A DNA stretch of 64,000 bases from Macrobrachium rosenbergii (Eukaryota; Arthropoda; Malacostraca; Decapoda; Palaemonidae). A model generated the notes under the pieces. The model did not search any database and was not told the origin of the DNA. It saw nothing but the letters and a program-made list of their open reading frames with translations. The DNA lies in assembly GCF_040412425.1 (NCBI RefSeq), contig NC_089744.1, positions 39,654,099 to 39,718,098 on the forward strand. Reading direction: 5' to 3'. The position numbers and the translations under genes were made by a program. Below, in pieces: positions 62,440 through 64,000 of this stretch (its first letter is position 1; each line of letters begins with the position of its first letter).

Positions 62440-63226
62440 GTAATATACTTATAATTTTTTGCTTGTCATTTTGTTTCTAAGGGAAAAATTTGTGAGGAGA
62501 GCTAACCTTGCATTCATGATATGTTTTAGTAAATGAGCGTGGTTTGAGTGAATGGTGTTGATGAGACATACAAACATAAGCACACATCTGTAGTAGTGAT
62601 GCTTGATGGAACCATTCATTTATTCATTCAGTTACAGTAATTTTTCTCAAATCTAAATCTTTGTCTTTTGTTAATGGTAACTTTTTCTTCATCCCCACTG
62701 CTATTCCAAAGCTAAGGGTCTTACTTGTATGTTAACATTAACTGTTGATTGCTAAATTGCTGTGGGGACATAATTATAGTCTAGATTATTTAGGATGGAC
62801 CTTACCTGCGGTTGAAGTTAGCTTACATCTCCGCGCCGATAGGCAAGTCAGCATTCGAACAAAAGATCAGATGGCTCCCTGGATGACTGTCTAGTTCACC
62901 TGTTTGCCACCAGGTGTGTTTCAAATATTTAAGCTCTTGTCAGAATTCTCCTTGCCGCCATTGGTATAGACACTTGTTGGTATTTCATGGCTTTTTGCTG
63001 CTATCATGGTACTGTACATCTATTTTTCCTAGGATGCCTTCACTGGAATCAAGGCTAAGAATTTCAGGTTGTGTAGGAATGATTATGTACTGCGTTAGTA
63101 GAATGTTGATTTTTTTTAGGAGATACACACTTTTTATGCCGGCTGCTATGGTTTTAAGTGTTACCTTAAGAATAGAGGTGAGGAAGTAGGGATTTTCGAA
63201 GGACTTTCTGCTTAAGTTCGTTAGTA
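62440..63226 (+). other. Inferred next intron, first part
   Basis: No recognised element or further exon. Confidence 0.4.
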
Positions 63227-63587
63227 CAGGTAGTCCCGGTTCTGACGGTTCCGCCACGACGTTCGAGGTTACGGCGCTTTTCAAATATATTCATCAGAAA
63301 TTATTTCCGGCTTACGACGCATGTTCCGGGGTTACGACGCGTCATCGCATCCGATCCGACGGAAGAAATATGGCCCCAAAACGGCAGAATAATCATAATT
63401 TGAAGGTTTTTTTGATGTAAAACTCAATAATAATGCAGTTTACATCGTTTTCAATGCACCCAGAGCATGAAAAGTAAGGTTTTCTTATGATTTTTGACGA
63501 TTTTCGACGATTTTCCGGCTTACGACGATTTTCGGCTTACGACGCGGCGCAAGAACGGAACCCCCGTCGTAAACCGGGGACCGCCTG
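63227..63587. mobile_element. MITE, 361 bp, with TA duplications
   Basis: The left end CAGGTAGTCCCGGTTCTGACG and the inverted right end CAGGCGGTCCCCGGTTTACG are flanked by TA (63225-63226, 63588-63589). Subterminal CGACG/TTACGACG repeats surround an AT-rich centre. It is non-coding. A truncated relative lies at 20684-20868. It is likely a Tc1/mariner- or pogo-derived non-autonomous element. Confidence 0.85.
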
Positions 63588-64000
63588 TATAGGCAGAGAA
63601 CGGAAGTAGTTATTTTACGAAGCAATTAGGTCAGGTTATCAACCTGTCATTTCTTTGGTACATACAGTATGTGACTTCTGCCATCACTGACACCTAGTAT
63701 GAGGTTGTTAGTACCGATAGGACTAATTATGTAGGTAACGAACAGTTTTATTAGAAATTAATGTGTCTAACTAGTCTTACTTATTCTGACGTTCTAAATC
63801 CTTGTCTAGTAGCCTATTCCTCTTTCTCTGTTGAAATGCACTTGTTTGTTCTTTATCGTGTCTTTTCTTCGCCTGTCAGCAAATCTCTTTGTTCTGCCAC
63901 TATTAATGTTTTTTTTTTTCAAATCTACCATGGTTACAGTATCTTCTGTTGTTTCCAAGCTAGGTATTATTTTAGCTTTATAGCTTTCTAAGGATGTGTT
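63588..64000. other. Unassigned DNA to the window end
   Basis: A plus-strand frame at 63761-63991 is Ser/Phe-rich without a recognised domain. It is not supported as an exon. Confidence 0.35.

Overview
This window looks like repeat-rich nuclear DNA of a decapod crustacean (shrimp, prawn, crab or crayfish). That is inferred from dense (TA)n, (GA)n and (CA)n microsatellites, several DIRS-type tyrosine-recombinase retrotransposons, Penelope-like remnants and a decapod-type SINE. I see no bacterial or organellar gene organisation, no rRNA or tRNA gene and no CRISPR array. The species cannot be told from the sequence.

Layout. Bases 1-17.5 kb are AT-rich intergenic or intronic DNA with about a dozen (TA)n arrays, a decayed Penelope-like reverse transcriptase (about 7985-8645, minus), two Penelope-like 3' tails that run into (TA)n, a SINE-like repeat, an unclassified repeat with internal duplications (12400-13630) and a fold-back element (17596-18245). 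Bases 18.25-33.4 kb are a GC-rich block of 'family A' DIRS copies: a 5' fragment (A1), a nearly complete copy (A2, 20869-27819), a diverged 5'-truncated copy (A3, 27820-33175) and an older relic terminus just before a host exon.

The only convincing host gene is on the plus strand. A 3366-bp exon (33468-36833) encodes a basic, Ser/Lys-rich protein with seven AT-hook (GRP-core) motifs, six of them in a tandem 25-26-residue repeat. It ends at a good splice donor. A 78-bp phase-compatible candidate exon lies at 62362-62439, which implies an intron of about 25.5 kb.

That intron holds a nested stack. A minus-strand DIRS element (family C, 36948-57911) is split by a Tigger/pogo-like element E (39030-54058). 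E holds a TTAA-flanked, piggyBac-like element D (39262-47506), and D holds a plus-strand DIRS element (family B, 41026-47422) with an uninterrupted reverse-transcriptase domain. E also holds two fold-back elements, a precise 355-bp MITE with TA duplications, and an internally deleted family A DIRS copy (A4). A degraded Tc1/mariner element (59719-61093) lies further along the same intron, and another 361-bp MITE sits after the candidate exon.

All three DIRS families have the same layout: gag with a Cys-rich finger, RT, RNase H, tyrosine recombinase, then an internal complementary region made of the reverse complements of both outer ends, then an inverted terminal repeat. A fragment of spliceosomal U6 snRNA is embedded in the family C element. 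No copy has all its reading frames open; family B is the closest.
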